Below, piece by piece: positions 33,745 to 46,774 of a stretch of 64,000 bases of DNA (positions are counted from its first letter, which is position 1; each line of letters opens with the position of its first letter). The notes under the pieces were generated by a model, which saw only the letters and a program-made list of their open reading frames with translations, had not been told where the DNA came from and ran no database searches. The DNA comes from Eustoma russellianum (lineage: Eukaryota > Streptophyta > Magnoliopsida > Gentianales > Gentianaceae), in NCBI GenBank assembly GCA_036186865.1, contig AP025055.1, forward strand, positions 2,127,891 through 2,191,890, read 5' to 3'. Both the position numbers and the translations under genes were made by a program.

Positions 33745-33990
33745 ATTATAGACAACAACAGCATTACTCCATCGTCTTAGAGACTTCCGTCTATGACGAG
33801 ATATGTAGAGTCAAATGTATGCAACCATACCAATGTGTTAGAAATACAAAGAGGTTGTTTCTCGGTGACCCATAATAAAAATTGCGTCAAGCTATATCCA
33901 TCAACTGTTAATTCACAATATAAAAAGTGTAACCAATTTATTAAATCATTTTAGTTTATCGAAATAATTTGAAAGCTTAATACACTACAA
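33745..33990 (-). repeat. (TTG)n-tailed SINE/RTE-type repeat
   Basis: A diverged member of the 5412/7003 family. The plus strand shows ACAACAACAGCATTACTCCAT.. and then GAGGTTGTTTCTCGGTGACCC. Confidence 0.6.
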
Positions 33991-34164
33991 AAAGTACAGA
34001 CAAGTCTCAACATAGTATGCGGGTTGGAGGATGAATGCCAAAGTCCGGCACCATACTCGAGCAAACGGATCAACATCATCCTAATTAGTACCTCTATAAA
34101 ACTCTTCTCTTAAATAATTTTTATTAAGAAAAACACACATTTAGATGTGTAGAATATATAGACC

Positions 34165-34440
34165 AATCTCATAATGTATAGCTCAGTTAGTAATCGAGTT
34201 GAGGCTTACTTCAAGAAGTCAAGAGTTCGATTCTAAAGACACGCACAGTGTGAGTTACACTGCTTCTATGCCGAAGGCCTAGTTTGCGGGATAACACCTT
34301 GTGTGGGTCACTGCGTAAGTCCTCATCCAACCTAAAAGACCGCTGAACTCCTAATTTGCATCATCTACAATGCTCCTTGAGACTGGGACAGTGGGAGCCC
34401 TCAGAGATAGAGAATGACCTTCTACTCCAAGAATATATAT
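34165..34440 (+). repeat. tRNA-like SINE, family shared with 53145
   Basis: A box A-like TAGCTCAGTTAGTAATCG and a box B-like AGAGTTCGATTCT are followed by a body that matches 53145-53392. Shared pieces include AGACACGCACAGTGT, TCACTGCGTAAGT and CTAATTTGCATC. Confidence 0.65.
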
Positions 34441-34594
34441 ATACCAATATGTAGTGCATATGGGTTTTAAATGTTAGACACTCAAGTATGTATAAGAAAT
34501 TTTTATTTAAGAAAAATGTTTAGATGTGAAAGTCTAGAAGATGATTTCTTTCCCAAGTAAACTTGGAGATGCATACATGAATTCTGACACCGTC

Positions 34595-34700
34595 ATGATC
34601 ACCTCACTCCAAATCCCTCGCCCCATTCGTCACCGTGCGACACGTGGCATTAGGGATAAATGGTGAGGTGAAGGAAAAACGGGTGAGGTGATCTCATCCC
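34595..34700. mobile_element. Degraded Mutator-type MITE with G-box
   Basis: The right end, GGTGAGGTGATCTCATCCC, is the inverted form of the family start GGGATGGGATCACCTCACC. The left end has GATCACCTCAC but its outer bases and TSD are not recognisable. CACGTGGC is present at about 34641. Confidence 0.6.
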
Positions 34701-35179
34701 TGACTCATGTGCTAGTTAAGGTGTTTCTTTTTTCTTTTTCAAGTAATAACTTAAAGAATTGTGTGAGAATTTTCATTATTACTGTATTTTCATTTTAGGA
34801 ATTAAATAATATTTTTTGACAAACAAAAATAAAAACCGGGAATGTATTAGAGAGACTCGTTAACCGGGAGCCTTTAAAAAAATAAGATAATGTTGTTGTT
34901 GTAGTATTAGAAAAGTGAACCGAATAGTAAGAGATAACTTAAGTTTGACGAGGCAATGTGAGAGATTTATAGTTTTTCTTTTTTACTTTTGATATGGAAA
35001 GTTCATTCACTGATTGATCATGGAAACAAGTGCTAATATAACACGTAATAACATCTGGTGGTCATTCAAATAAGACATAATCATGATCCGTCATTTACAC
35101 AAAAGTTCCTACTCAAACACGTAGATCTTAAATCTATATTTACTTGTTTTAGTTATAAATAATCTCGTTCGATACATTC

Positions 35180-36110
35180 AAAATGGAGTTATTGAGTATG
35201 TTCTTTACAAATGATATTGTATTAATGAATGAGACTAGTCAAGAAGTTAATGCTAAGTTAGAATGTTATCGGGAGACAATAGAGAAAAAAAGCTTCAAAT
35301 TGAGTCAAAATAATACATAGTATATGAAATTTAATTTTAACAACAAAAGAATGACTTTGGAACCTTACGTAAAAATGAAAGAAAAACGATTCACATAAGT
35401 GAGAGTTTTAGGTATCTAGTATCTATACTACATAAAGATATAGACTTGACAAAGATGTAAATCACAAGGTACATACACGATGTTTAAAGTGGAGAAGCGC
35501 GTCAAGTTTCTTTGTGATAAAAAAGTATCTTTAAAGCTTAAATAGAAGTTTTATAGGATGACAATAAGACTCTCGCTGGTGTACAGGTCTGAATGTTATG
35601 AGTATAAACAAAGAATGCGAGTGATGGATATGATAATGTTAAGACGATTGTGTAGACATACAAGGAATAAGAAAATAAGAAATGAACATATTAGGAGAAA
35701 TGTTGAGATGACTTCATAGATGAGAAGATGAGGAAGTCAAAGTTAACATGGTATGGGCATGTGCAAATCGTCTTCCACATGTACTTGTTACACAGTACGA
35801 GACTATAAGGTGCATATTACACGAGAAGAGGAAGACAAAAAAAGACATGGAAAGAGATAATAAAGAATGATATGACTTATATGACAATTGTGGAGAATAT
35901 GGTCAGTCATAGTGTACAATGAAGACAGTTGATTCATCTAGCCAATGTCATATAGAGAGTATAAGATTAAGTGACAATTTTATGTATTTAAGCTAGAATC
36001 ATGTTCGAGATAATATGATATTTCGAAAAAGACGTATTCCAAAAACACGTTGTATACATTATATATAAGAGACACCTAATGAGGATAATATTTAAGTCAC
36101 GAATCAAAAA
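35180..36110 (+). pseudogene. LINE reverse transcriptase remnant, C-terminal part and 3' tail
   Basis: Interrupted translation gives the well-known C-terminal LINE block in order: FTNDIVLMNET, VNAKLE.YRE, LCDKKVSLKLK, FYRM, then MLRRLCRHTR.KKIRNE. The catalytic FADD-type motif is altered to FTND. There are many stops and frameshifts. The tail from about 35935 (GTCATATAGAGAGTATAAG) matches the tail at 57570-57866. It is an old dead copy. Confidence 0.75.
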
Positions 36111-36217
36111 ATTAACAAAAACTAATAAATAAAATGAGAAAAATACGTGATTCATATATGTGATCCTATCTAGTGATAAAAATCTAATGTTATTGTGGTT
36201 GTGTGGGTTCCGTAGAG

Positions 36218-36399
36218 GGGATAGGATCCCCTCACTGCAAATAGGATGAGGTGACACGTGACCGTGCGACACGTGGCAGTAAAGGGGTGGTGAGGCTAGA
36301 TGAGGATCACCCGCATCTAGCCTCATCATCCCTCTTTGCTGCCACGTGTTGCATGGTCACAGAGAGGATGAGGAAAGTGGGGTTGAAAGATCCTAACCC
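36218..36399. mobile_element. Mutator-type MITE (182 bp, TSD TCCGTAGAG)
   Basis: Ends GGGATAGGATC and GATCCTAACCC form the inverted termini. A perfect 9-bp TSD, TCCGTAGAG, is at 36209-36217 and 36400-36408; a 9-bp TSD indicates the Mutator superfamily. The interior is palindromic, with GGTGAGGCTAGATGAGG facing its inverse. It carries CACGTGGC at 36270-36277 and its inverse at 36341-36348. Confidence 0.85.
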
Positions 36400-36601
36400 T
36401 CCGTAGAGCATGTGGATGCATTTATTTGTCAATGGCCGAGTCATATATGGCAGTTGATTGAAGCTGTAAACTATGGGCGGCACTACCGACAAATGAGTAG
36501 TTCGAGGCATTCTATAATTTACCATTTGGCCCTTATTTCTATATCAAATACAATAATAACAAATAAAAGAAGTGCATACTCTATAGTATATGTTATTTAG
36601 T

Positions 36602-37068
36602 TGGCGTTTGGTTCGCACTTGAATATCATAATCAGAATCGGAATGAGCATGATAAGGTATGTGTTTGCGCCCAAAAGTGATAGTTGTTTGATATTGAAGT
36701 GACAATGAATATGATAGACATTGATGGTGTTTGGAACGCATCGGAATTGAAATGAGTATCGAATGTGGGCGGCCGAAAAAATGGCCAGAAAAATTTGACC
36801 GACCAGAATAGTGACCGGCGGCCAGCGGCAGACTGATGGCGGTCGGCGGTGGCCAGCGGTGTTGACCGGCGCTGATCGGCCATAACTCTCATTCCCCCTA
36901 ATTGATAGACAAGGGGCTATTATATCAAAAAAACAATTCATTACCAAATACTTGGATATCAAACCGAAACGCATGCCCCTCATTTCTCAAACAAACAACT
37001 TTTATAGGTTTGTTACCTCCAAATCCATACCCTTATATTCATTACCCCCAACCAAACACCTTCTTATA
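36602..37068. mobile_element. MITE-like element, possibly Harbinger type, with nested copy
   Basis: Outer ends GGCGTTTGGTT and AACCAAACACC form an imperfect inverted repeat. An inner segment from about 36726 to 37005 (GGTGTTTGGAACGCATCGGA.. to CAAACAAACAA) matches 54952-55178, suggesting one such element inside another. The family assignment is tentative because no clear TSD was seen. Confidence 0.5.
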
Positions 37069-37639
37069 GTCATTTCATATCATTTTCCAACTAACAAGAA
37101 CTTAACATGAAAAAAATTAGTATTTACTATTATTACGTCTTCACTAAAACTATTTGACCCCCGAAAAAACTGTTATAAGAAATTTTTATTTAATATCCGT
37201 ACAGTTTCACTAAAATTATTTAATATATGTTAACACTGTTAGACCTAAGTTTTGAAACAGTTCAATATATTATATTTTCACTAAGCATTTACAGTTTCTC
37301 ATAATTACCAAGGTTCCATCAATGAAAGGATCACGGATATAACTCCCTCCTCCTCATTGTGACAGTTTAATTTAAGAATTTTAAAATTTACACAATAACA
37401 CATATCTAGCATATTCTAACGATATCAAAAGCTATGATTAAAATCTGGAGAAGATGAAAGACAGTCAAAAATGTTTCGTTAAATCCGAAGAAGAGTCGTT
37501 GACTTAGAATCGGACGGCTCAACTAATAAATGCTCACGTTAGTCAGATCTATCTCCAGTTATTAGGCGGAGTTTCTGAAATTATAGAAAAGATTATTGAA
37601 GGCAATTATAGAAAAGCTTCATGTTAATAACTTTGTGCG
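37069..37639. other. AT-rich spacer
   Basis: No gene or defined repeat is recognised. It ends at the TSD of the interrupted MITE. Confidence 0.4.
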
Positions 37640-37657
37640 TTGTGTCTACGGATGGGA

Positions 37658-40162
37658 TGTAGCGCCCCGCTCCCTAACCCTAGCATCGGGAACAGTGCAC
37701 CCGCCGTAGCCTACTAAGAGGACTACAAAGCGTCGTTCAAACTTCTTTGCACGTCAGGACTGACGTAGAATTTTTTTTTGCGGAAACGATAATAAAATTA
37801 ATAACTCAATTAAAATAAATCCATCAGTGTAGAAATTAAGTACAAGGGTTGACGTAACCCGCTAAGTCAAGTATGAAATACTAAATCAAATAATAAACCT
37901 AGGTGGAGGTCTATCTGACTATTCCCAGAAACAAGCTCTCTTCTCGAGTCCAGCTCACTCGTCCCAGCTCACGAAATCTGTCCCATCCTGCTAAACATGT
38001 ATAATCTTAATCCTGCTCACCTGTGGAGGGGAGGTGGGGGGGTGAGTGATGGGAGTCACTCGTAGGTTACCCGTCTCTCCCGAAAAGGGACTGTCACATA
38101 CTGAGTCGGGTAACACATAAAGCACGTAAAGCATGGTACAGGTAAATAAAGCAATGAAGCATAAACAAATAAATAATAAAGCAAATAAAGCATAAATAAA
38201 GAAATAACACATACCCGACCCGATCCGCATCCCAAAACGTAACGCTGGAACAACTTAATAACAAGACAAATAATCACAACAATAATAAATGCAATGCGCA
38301 AATTCATGATGCATGCACATCTATTTACGTGTCACACGCAGTCATTTAATATCACACGCTATGCTCATTCTTTTCCATGTTATGCTATGCATGTCCCGGG
38401 TCCTATCGGATGAAGGTAACCATTATTACCAACACCCATCACACGCCTCGTCAGGCCACACGGCTCATGGGCCAAATGCAATGCTCGTGCCATGAATGCG
38501 TCACACTTGCACACTTCCGGTTGTCCTATGTTGCATGCTCCGTTCTATGTTGCGTATTACCTATATTGCGTAGTTACCCTATGTTGCGTGGGGTTCATTA
38601 CTGTATTTTATCTTCTACCGTTATTTTATCTTTCTAGACTTTATTTTAGGTTTCTACACTTTATTTTATATTTCCTAGGCTTTCAAACACTCAAATATTT
38701 TAAATTAAATATTTTTATCTTCCCCTACTATATTTTATCTCTTATATCTTGATTTAATTAATGGGTCTCTAAATTTTTTTCTCTTATTTTTAAAGCATAA
38801 TTAATATTATATTAATTAAAACATATGAATTTCATCTTCCTTATTTCGGCCGTCATTTTGTTAGTAATTATTATATATATATATTCTTTATTTTTTTTAT
38901 TTTCCTTTTCGTCACCCAGGTACTGTTTGTTGTTGTTGTAATTTTTTTTTAATCATTTTATCTCAACTTTTGAACTTAATTAATTAATAGTCATATTTCT
39001 TAAATTAACAGATTTAATTGACTAAACATTCAGGCCTTTATTAGCCCTCATGCGCTGGCCTTTTTAATTTCTGCAGCAGTCTGGCCCGCCAGGGCAGCTG
39101 GCAGCCCCTTTTTTTTTGCGTTTCATTTTTGGGCCGACTGCAGTGCCTGGTCCGCTGGCCGCTAAGGCTGGCAGACTGGCCTGCTGGCCCTATTCCTTTT
39201 ACAGTTTTTAATTATTTTATTTTATTTGTTTTAATACATTGCAGTATGGGCCTGTGTCACCCGGCCTGCTGAAGTCATGGTCGGCCCGCTCTTGGCTGGC
39301 CCGCTGGCAGAAGCAGGCCAGTCTGTTTCTTCTTCTTTTTTTTTTTGCTTTAATCCTTTAATTCCTAATTTCACTTAAAAATCCATAACTTCTTCGTTTT
39401 AACTCAGATTTACCCCAAACCAGTGGGGTTTGTCTCATTATAATGCGACAAACACAACGGCGCTGGACACGTCAGCGCGTGTCCGGCACGCGCCGCCAGG
39501 GCCGCGCGTGAGCCCCACGCGCCACCCTTGAAATGCGCGTTTTCTGGCATTCTGAACCCGTCCCGGCCTATTTCCACGCTATGTGATCTATATCTAAGGC
39601 TAACACACAATTTCCATACCAAAACATAAAGAATTCCTTATAAACATGTAAAGATAAACATACAGTGATAATCAAATAATCCCAATACAGAATGCGAGGG
39701 AATCCAAAGCAATCCGACAGAGGGGAGGGTAACCTACCTCTTGAACGTAAACTCACGGACAACACGGTGTTGGATTTGATGTGGGTGGCCAAACTTCCCT
39801 TCCTATTTCTCTTTTCCTCCTTTCTCTTTCTTCCTCTTTCCCCCTGGCGCTCCTTCCCTGCTCCCAGCCGATCCCCCTTTTTTTTTTCAATCCTTCACTT
39901 GTATGTCATTGTGAGTGTGAGTGTTGGTGAGGGATTGATTTAGGGAATTTAATTAAGTGGGGGGCCGATTTTGTGTGTGGATGAAATGGGAATAATGGAT
40001 GGGGTTTAATGAAGGGATAATGGCGTGAATTAAGGGGAGTGGGCGGTTATTGGGGAGGGATTTGGGTAATGGTAGTTAATAGGATTTAATATTTTGTATA
40101 ATTTAATTAAACTAAATTAAGTAAATACTTTCCTTTTTTTTTTGAAATATACGGGTACTACA
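37658..40162 (-). repeat. 3' LTR (by element orientation) of the LARD-like element
   Basis: A 2,505-bp LTR containing a GC-rich patch with repeated GGCCCGC/CTGGC words around 39040-39320. It is nearly identical to the other LTR apart from the N gap there. Confidence 0.88.
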
Positions 40163-43100
40163 TCCTACCCCCCTTACAAAAAGTTTCGTCCTCGAAACTT
40201 GCGTATTACATAGTCGACACTTAATTTAGTTCTACATGATCCTTTTACCTAGATTTCGATCAAGCTAAATATCCTCTGCGTTTTCCAACATGCTAAACAC
40301 TTCACTTCTTTATCACAGGCTAAGGCCTCAAAATCATTCCTTGTACACCAACTGGGTAATTTCAATCCATTGTCCTTTGCTTATTCAAATCATTACATAA
40401 TCTATCTATGATGCTCAAATCAACCTTAAGGGTATTGTCATCGTACTAAGGGTTCTACAACTTGGTCTCTAACTTACTTAAGTCTACGGTCTTCAGCAAC
40501 CCTTGTAAATCAGTTCTTAGGTGTACTACAATATGTGACTTAACGCCTTATTCACAAAACTCATCTCTGGAATCGTATGTATTTTCGGAATGCATCTTAC
40601 TTTAGTATGATTCAATTAGTCATCGCTAGCATCTCACACTTGATCTAGTCTTATGGAGCTCAATCCTTAACTTAACTCTCTATAATTAGTGTGTACATAC
40701 TTTTATTTATAACACTTGACGTGTATCATTCAACTTATTACAGTCTACAATTTCAGTTTCTTAAACTCATTATATGTGATCCATCCCCTTAGATAATTAA
40801 CCAAACTAATATCCTTAGTGTACGCCCGCATGGTACTTGTTACACAAGACCAAGTCCTCGAAATCAATTCTTATAGACTTACGAACTAACTCTATGATCA
40901 TGCTCTTACTTTTTTTTTTTTGAAAATATCATTAGCCTAATATACGAAATATGTATATGGACAATTTTTTTTTGTTGTAAAAGCGTAACTTATGTGGCTA
41001 TAATTTGAAATATGGCGTTCGTTGTTTTTAATTAATACCATTCTTCTTTTTTTTTTAAACAAGAACTAAAATAATATACGCATTTTTTTTTGCAAAGCAG
41101 TGTTTCAAAGGACCTCCCATAAAAATAACGTTACAATTTGTTCGCAAAGTATTTCGGTAAGATTATGTTAAAACCGTTGAAAACTTAATCGGTAAGGTTT
41201 TATCAAACGATTGAGTATAATACCATTCGTTTTCTAAAGAAACATACATTTTGGAAGCTACTTTTTGGCTTCATAAAAAGATAAGTAAGTTTATCGCAAT
41301 TGGATAGGTAACTTCGTAAACACTATAGCAGATAAACTGCTTGCGATATCAATAGTCGTAAATTAATTTTGACTAAAATAGATGTAACAAAAAAATGAAA
41401 ATTTGAAATCTTATGTAAAGAACATGTCGTTTTTTTTTAGAACATCAGTAGTTTAAAAGTTTTCCTCTTTTTAAGGTCTTTAAAAGAATTGAAATTTTTA
41501 TTATGTTGATATACATATACAGAGAAGAAAAATTAGCATTGTAAAGTTTAACAGACTACAAAAAAAAAGACTCGACAAGGTATCTCCGAAGACAACCATT
41601 TTTAAAGTACTTGTTAAAATATGGTTATACATTAGTGTACGTGCTTATAAAAATATTTATCTGTTTGAAAAATATGTCAGTTCACTATTTCGTATAATTT
41701 TGTAGATCAACCCCTTTTTTTGGATTATACCTTCTACGTACGGTTTCTTTTCAATCTAACATTTGCTTACTCATGATAAAATCTTTCACTTCAATTGGTC
41801 CAATCCTGGCATGGCACACTTAATTATCGCTCGACTTAAGGTGTTCTGATTCACCATGCTTCCGTGCGCCACACTAAACCACTGTATCTCGTTACTGGGT
41901 TATTTGAACCACTAATTTTATTCTACTTCATATGAAAAGCAGCCGCTACTTGTTCATACTCGCTCTATTTTAATTCAAGCCTAATAAATTCAAGTCAAGT
42001 AATTCGACGTTTCTATGAATCAATACTTAACCAAAGTTTGTAAAGATTCATGATTCTCATGTACTTGTTATGGCCGATTCACGCTTTTTGCTACCGATCA
42101 GTACCTTTAATGAGACTAATATAGTCGTCCTACTTAATAACCCTAAATTTCAATATCTTAACCATAGACTATAAATTCTTTCGTATGATTCTCTTACTAA
42201 CGATACTGATTATAATGTTCATAAATCGTCACTTAGTTCATATCATTTCTCTATAATCATCTCTTTGTATCTATCATACGATAATAATTCATTTCTTAGT
42301 AGCTATTGTCTCAACTTAGGCCTAAATCTGCTCTGATGCTATTGTCCAAGTAGGGGTATGAACCTGATTCATGTTACTCTAATGGTACCAGGTCCTATGT
42401 TGCGGTTACGATGAAGCAGTCCGAGTTGCTGCCTGACCTATTAATATATCACCAATGGTCGCAGTAGGGTATTCTGGCTAACGTTGTAATTCATTCAAGT
42501 TAATTATATAGTATTCAACTAGGATTACTAAAATCACGGCTTAAAGAGTTATGATCAACTTAGATAAGGTAGAATTATATGGGATACTTTAGGTACACGT
42601 GTTTCGTAATCGATCGTCTCCTCTACGGTCATAACCTTTAGGGTTCTTAGTATCATGATTTCTTAAGTCTGAGATCATGTCTTATTTTTAAGATCATGCT
42701 TAGTGTATAATCAACGCTTATGACTTCCTTCAGTAATGTCCAAGGTCAATTCCTAACCGAAATCGTTATTATGTTTAAGATTGTGACTTATGTTCAGGAT
42801 TATTAGTTATAACTGAGATCAGTATCTATGTTTATGATGATCACTTATATTTAAATCATCACTTATGTCTAAGATTGTGGCTTAGGGCAAAATCGTGACT
42901 TAATATTCTAATATCATAGCCTAAATCTACATTTTTGTTGTGGATCTAGAGCCATTCTTTGAAGATCATATTCTCGGCATGTAATGCCTCCTGAACTCAT
43001 TCCAAAATTAGTTCCACGTGACCGGCGATGTCAGTCGTGTTGCGCCACCACTCCTCTGCATCCTTGTCGAAAAATCTCCGATCCGAGTATGGTGGTGGAG

Positions 43101-43572
43101 GCAGTGCTGGCTAGTTCAGCAGCTGGTGTCACTGTACTAAGGTGTTGGCCGTGGTGACCAGGGCATCTTCAAGTGCTTGAGGATGATCCCATGATGCCGG
43201 TGGTTCTCACCACCATTCCCTCTATTACCGGCTTGTTCATGTCTTTCCGGCATTTTTTTTTTGAAATTTAGAATGGTCTAAAATAGATTTATTTAAATAT
43301 AGGGTAAGTTAGGGGGTACTTTGTGAATTTCCAACAGCTTAGGGGTTGCATGCAGAGGTTCAAGGCTAAAACGGTAAATAACAAAAAAACGAAAGAACGC
43401 TCAAGCTCCCATTAACCCGATCATTACTTAAGTCTAATATCATCACTTAATCCTATTTTGTTGCTTAAGGGTAAAATCGTCACATTAAGAAAAAGATCGT
43501 AGCTTAAGTCTAAGTGATCTAGTTAATCCTACATTTCTGAGGCGGATCTGAAGCCTCGGCTCTGATACCACC
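40163..43572 (-). other. Non-coding interior of the LARD-like element
   Basis: No long ORF on either strand. The last 600 bp before the primer site, on the minus strand, has a short stretch that could be a decayed gag leader (FFDKDAEEWWRNTTDIAGHV, near 43010-43100). The rest is AT-rich with many T runs. Confidence 0.7.
43559..43570 (-). promoter_or_regulatory. tRNA-Met(initiator) primer-binding site of the LARD-like element
   Basis: The minus strand reads TGGTATCAGAGC two bases inside the LTR, the standard plant initiator-Met primer site, followed by CGAGGCTTC. Confidence 0.9.
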
Positions 43573-46151
43573 TGTAGCGCCCCGCTCCCTAGCCCTAGCA
43601 TCGGGAACAGTGCACCCGCCGTAGCCTACTAAGAGGACTACAAAGCGTCGTTCAAACNNNNNNNNNNNNNNNNNNNNNNNNNNNNNNNNNNNNNNNNNNN
43701 NNNNNNNNNNNNNNNNNNNNNNNNNNNNNNNNNNNNNNNNNNNNNNNNNNNNNNNNNNNNNNNNNNNNNNNNNNNNNNNNNNNNNNNNNNNNNNNNNNNN
43801 NNNNNNNNNNNNNNNNNNNNNNNNNNNNNNNNNNNNNNNNNNNNNNNNNNNNNNNNNNNNNNNNNNNNNNNNNNNNNNNNNNNNNNNNNNNNNNNNNNNN
43901 NNNNNNNNNNNNNNNNNNNNNNNNNNNNNNNNNNNNNNNNNNNNNNNNNNNNNNNNNNNNNNNNNNNNNNNNNNNNNNNNNNNNNNNNNNNNNNNNNNNN
44001 CTGCTCACCTGTGGAGGGGAGGTGGGGGGGTGAGTGATGGGAGTCACTCGTAGGTTACCCGTCTCTCCCGAAAAGGGACTGTCACATACTGAGTCGGGTA
44101 ACACATAAAGCACGTAAAGCATGGTACAGGTAAATAAAGCAATGAAGCATAAACAAATAAATAATAAAGCAAATAAAGCATAAATAAGGAAATAACACAT
44201 ACCCGACCCGATCCGCATCCCAAAACGTAACGCTGGAACAACTTAATAACAAGACAAATAATCACAACAATAATAAATGCAATGCGCAAATTCATGATGC
44301 ATGCACATCTATTTACGTGTCACACGCAGTCATTTAATATCACACGCTATGCTCATTCTTTTCCATGTTATGCTATGCATGTCCCGGGTCCTATCGGATG
44401 AAGGTAACCATTATTACCAACACCCATCACACGCCTCGTCAGGCCACACGACTCATGGGCCAAATGCAATGCTCGTGCCATGAATGCGTCACACTTGCAC
44501 ACTTCCGGTTGTCCTATGTTGCATGCTCCGTTCTATGTTGCGTATTACCTATATTGCGTAGTTACCCTATGTTGCGTGGGGTTCATTACTGTATTTTATC
44601 TTCTACCGTTATTTTATCTTTCTAGACTTTATTTTAGGTTTCTACACTTTATTTTATATTTCCTAGGCTTTCAAACACTCAAATATTTTAAATTAAATAT
44701 TTTTATCTTCCCCTACTATATTTTATCTCTTATATCTTGATTTAATTAATGGGTCTCTAAATTTTTTTCTCTTATTTTTAAAGCATAATTAATATTATAT
44801 TAATTAAAACATATGAATTTCATCTTCCTTATTTCGGCCGTCATTTTGTTAGTAATTATTATATATATATATTCTTTATTTTTTTTATTTTCCTTTTCGT
44901 CACCCAGGTACTGTTTGTTGTTGTTGTAATTTTTTTTTTAATCATTTTATCTCAACTTTTGAACTTAATTAATTAATAGTCATATTTCTTAAATTAACAG
45001 ATTTAATTGACTAAACATTCAGGCCTTTATTAGCCCTCATGCGCTGGCCTTTTTAATTTCTGCAGCAGTCTGGCCCGCCAGGGCAGCTGGCAGCCCCTTT
45101 TTTTTGTGTTTCATTTTTGGGCCGACTGCAGTGCCTGGTCCGCTGGCCGCTAAGGCTGGCAGACTGGCCTGCTGGCCCTATTCCTTTTACAGTTTTTAAT
45201 TATTTTATTTTATTTGTTTTAATACATTGCAGTATGGGCCTGTGTCACCCGGCCTGCTGAAGTCATGGTCGGCCCGCTCTTGGCTGGCCCGCTGGCAGAA
45301 GCAGGCCAGTCTGTTTCTTCTTCTTTTTTTTTTGCTTTAATCCTTTAATTCCTAATTTCACTTAAAAATCCATAACTTCTTCGTTTTAACTCAGATTTAC
45401 CCCAAACCAGTGGGGTTTGTCTCATTATAACGCGACAAACACAACGGCGCTGGACACGTCAGCGCGTGTCCGGCATGCGCCGCCAGGGCCGCGCGTGAGC
45501 CCCACGCGCCACCCTTGAAATGCGCGTTTTCTGGCATTCTGAACCCGTCCCGGCCTATTTCCACGCTATGTGATCTATATCTAAGGCTAACACACAATTT
45601 CCATACCAAAACATAAAGAATTCCTTATAAACATGTAAAGATAAACATACAGTGATAATCAAATAATCCCAATACAGAATGCGAGGGAATCCAAAGCAAT
45701 CCGACAGAGGGGAGGGTAACCTACCTCTTGAACGTAAACTCACGGACAACACGGTGTTGGATTTGATGTGGGTGGCCAAACTTCCCTTCCTATTTCTCTT
45801 TTCCTCCTTTCTCTTTCTTCCTCTTTCCCCCTGGCGCTCCTTCCCTGCTCCCAGCCGATCCCCCCTTTTTTTTTTCAATCCTTCACTTGTATGTCATTGT
45901 GAGTGTGAGTGTTGGTGAGGGATTGATTTAGGGAATTTAATTAAGTGGGGGGCCGATTTTGTGTGTGGATGAAATGGGAATAATGGATGGGGGTTTAATG
46001 AAGGGATAATGGCGTGAATTAAGGGGAGTGGGCGGTTATTGGGGAGGGATTTGGGTAATGGTAGTTAATAGGATTTAATATTTTGTATAATTTAATTAAA
46101 CTAAATTAAGTAAATACTTTCCTTTTTTTTTTGAAATATACGGGTACTACA
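43573..46151 (-). repeat. 5' LTR (by element orientation) of the LARD-like element, with N gap
   Basis: 2,579 positions including 343 N. The sequence on both sides of the gap aligns to the other LTR. Confidence 0.88.
43658..44000. other. Assembly gap (343 N) inside an LTR
   Basis: The equivalent interval of the partner LTR, 37743-38012, is 270 bp, so the gap length is an estimate rather than true sequence length. Confidence 0.95.
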
Positions 46152-46248
46152 TGGGATCACCTCACCGTACAGTCACTCACTTCACTCGTCACCACGTGAT
46201 ACGTGGCAGCAGAGAGTTACGGTAAGGGGATCTGAACCCTTGTGTCTA

Positions 46249-46774
46249 AGACCAGGTTAAGTGTCACATACTTGTACAATAAAAATAATTATTTATCCAT
46301 CTTAATTTATTGTCATATTAAACTTGTACATGATATAAGAAAATTCATTTAAACAATTTGATGTGTATAAATCTCGTTAGGGAAACTCGCTAAGGTGGAG
46401 TGGATAAAAAAGGGTGTTTCCGGTATAATACGTTTGCGCAGAATCTGAAGAAGAATCAGATCGCTTTACAATCTGATTTACGCAGTCTTACCTTACATAG
46501 AAAAAAAATCTTTCCATTGACATTCCAACTGTATCAATGGACCTTTGTGCATGAAGCAGGTTTTGTCTAAAAAGGGTAAAAGTCTACGGCTTTTATGTTA
46601 TCAAATGAGACAAATCTTAATACTATGAGATAAGATATGATTAGGTAATTTCTAAATAATGAAATGTGTAAGATTTTAATATATTTAAGGTCATGCGAGT
46701 GTATTGTGACGTCCAGTTACCATCTCTATATTTAGCATTTCTTTTTGTATAAAATTATAATATTAGACCATTAG
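46249..46774. other. AT-rich spacer
   Basis: No gene or repeat recognised between the interrupted MITE and the second copia element. Confidence 0.45.

Larger units (their letters stand above)
37658..46151 (-). mobile_element. LARD-like non-autonomous LTR retrotransposon, 2.5-kb LTRs (TSD TGGGA)
   Basis: Two long direct repeats (37658-40162 and 43573-46151) begin TGTAGCGCC and end GTACTACA, with a perfect 5-bp TSD TGGGA at 37653-37657 and 46152-46156. The primer site is on the minus strand: TGGTATCAGAGC, the usual initiator-Met tRNA match, next to the right repeat. A minus-strand purine tract (GTAAGGGGGGTAGGA) is next to the left one. The element therefore reads right to left. The 3.4-kb interior has no gag or pol ORF. 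Long LTRs, a structured non-coding interior and no genes are the definition of a LARD. It would depend on an autonomous relative. Confidence 0.88.
37649..46239. mobile_element. Mutator-type MITE (92 bp) interrupted by the LARD-like element
   Basis: The MITE's first nine bases are at 37649-37657 and the rest at 46157-46239, with the LARD and its TSD copy between. A perfect 9-bp TSD, TTGTGTCTA, flanks the whole (37640-37648 and 46240-46248). The termini CGGATGGGATC and GGATCTGAACCC match the family at 36218 and 55231. CACGTG is present in the right part. Confidence 0.85.

Noticed and set aside
43658..44000. N run considered as unique inserted sequence
   Set aside because: The partner LTR supplies the missing 270 bp, so the run is only a scaffold gap.
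43652..44218. 188-codon minus-strand ORF
   Set aside because: Most of it is the N gap; the remainder is LTR sequence also present at 37991-38230.
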